From Symsagittifera roscoffensis (lineage: Eukaryota; Xenacoelomorpha; Acoela; Convolutidae): a DNA stretch of 64,000 bases. Under the pieces are notes generated by a model. The model had not been told where the DNA came from. It searched no databases and was given only the letters and a program-made list of their open reading frames with translations. Positions 63,574-64,000 of this stretch are shown here, one piece after another. How positions within the stretch are numbered: the stretch's first letter is position 1; every line of letters starts with the position of its first letter. The stretch lies in assembly GCF_963678635.1 (NCBI RefSeq), contig NC_087068.1, forward strand, positions 33,613,436 through 33,677,435, in the 5' to 3' direction. The position numbers were made by a program, and so were the translations under genes.

Positions 63574-64000
63574 GCCGCCAACTTGGATCACTACACCGAT
63601 CAAATTCCCACCCAACCAATCTTACCTCTACAATCCCAATAATACCACTTTTTGCTTTTCCGCCACCCGATTTTCCATCTAGTAATGTAACATCAGGCAT
63701 GAATTCCGACACTAATTCACACATCTCAGTTTTATATTCCATCTCACAACTCAATAACCCGAATATTGAAACCCCCGATGAATTTGCCGACTCAGAACCA
63801 TCCCCATCCAATAATTTTCATAACTCTTCTAATTTTTCTCAACCCCCTTTTCAACCCATATTATCCAATAACCCTGACCCAATCACTTCCACACCCTCTT
63901 ATGCTTCCCAAGTTACCCCAACCTACTCCTCATTTCATTCTGACCAATCATCTCATTCTCCAGACACCCCCCGAATCTCCCCAGAGCTAGATAATTTTAT
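63570..64000 (+). CDS. ORF downstream of env, incomplete at window end
   Basis: ATG at 63570 overlaps the env stop (ATGA) and the frame stays open for 143 codons to the end of the window. Rich in Pro, Ser, Thr and Asn (for example F-A-F-P-P-P-D-F-P-S, and S-S-F-H-S-D-Q-S-S-H-S-P-D-T-P). The old copy has a homologous start at 39989 and a continuation of about 1.7 kb with a possible short intron. No domain recognised. Gene overlap implies coupled translation or a shared spliced mRNA. Confidence 0.5.
   Translation, partial: MSRQLGSLHRSNSHPTNLTSTIPIIPLFAFPPPDFPSSNVTSGMNSDTNSHISVLYSISQLNNPNIETPDEFADSEPSPSNNFHNSSNFSQPPFQPILSNNPDPITSTPSYASQVTPTYSSFHSDQSSHSPDTPRISPELDNF

Overview
The window is nuclear DNA of an animal. 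It is AT-rich and repeat-rich, has short introns with GT/AG borders and AATAAA signals, and carries decayed copies of two animal genes, Artemis and a KDM2/KDM7-type JmjC protein. A 200-base N gap lies in a satellite. I cannot name the phylum from this alone.

Region 1 (0.65-16.7 kb). A CRE/TATA promoter and a 73-nt 5'UTR intron precede a large family-B DNA polymerase gene of the selfish-element type. Its N-terminus has C2H2-like fingers, and the exonuclease and polymerase motifs are still readable, but a +1 frameshift, stops and a deletion break it. Its 3' half, with the 3' hairpin and poly-C tract, is duplicated 5.1 kb downstream. Both copies sit in a satellite made of nested palindromes. A 34-bp polymerase relic inside the satellite shows that gene and satellite were amplified together.

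Region 2 (16.7-27.4 kb). This is a graveyard of host-like coding sequence. It holds an unidentified minus-strand multi-exon gene, small Cys-rich modules, a broken JmjC demethylase-like sequence, an acidic ORF with a poly(A) signal, and an intronless broken Artemis (DCLRE1C) copy that has lost part of its metal-binding motif. Minisatellites, palindromes and G-runs lie between them.

Region 3 (27.4-44.35 kb). An old, full-length but heavily decayed Ty3/gypsy-like LTR element, about 16 kb without later insertions. A 719-bp fold-back Tc1-type MITE sits in its 3' LTR.

Region 4 (44.35-48.2 kb). Two GC-richer minus-strand exon-like blocks, probably of one host gene, then AT-rich sequence with a 109-bp direct repeat.

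Region 5 (48.2-64.0 kb, running off the window). A much better preserved member of the same LTR-element family. In order it carries the LTR end, primer-binding site, a small leader ORF, a structured leader with twin hairpins, a basic ORF, Gag (capsid, CCHC knuckle), protease, RT, RNase H, integrase (DD35E) with a GPY/F module, two hydrophobic ORFs, a Pro/Ser/Thr-rich ORF without ATG, an envelope-like glycoprotein, and a further ORF overlapping the env stop by ATGA. Two lesions break gag-pol: a partial tandem duplication (+229 bp) and one in-frame TAA inside protease. Neither is shared with the old copy. This large LTR element, with at least five conserved extra ORFs, is the most interesting system in the window.
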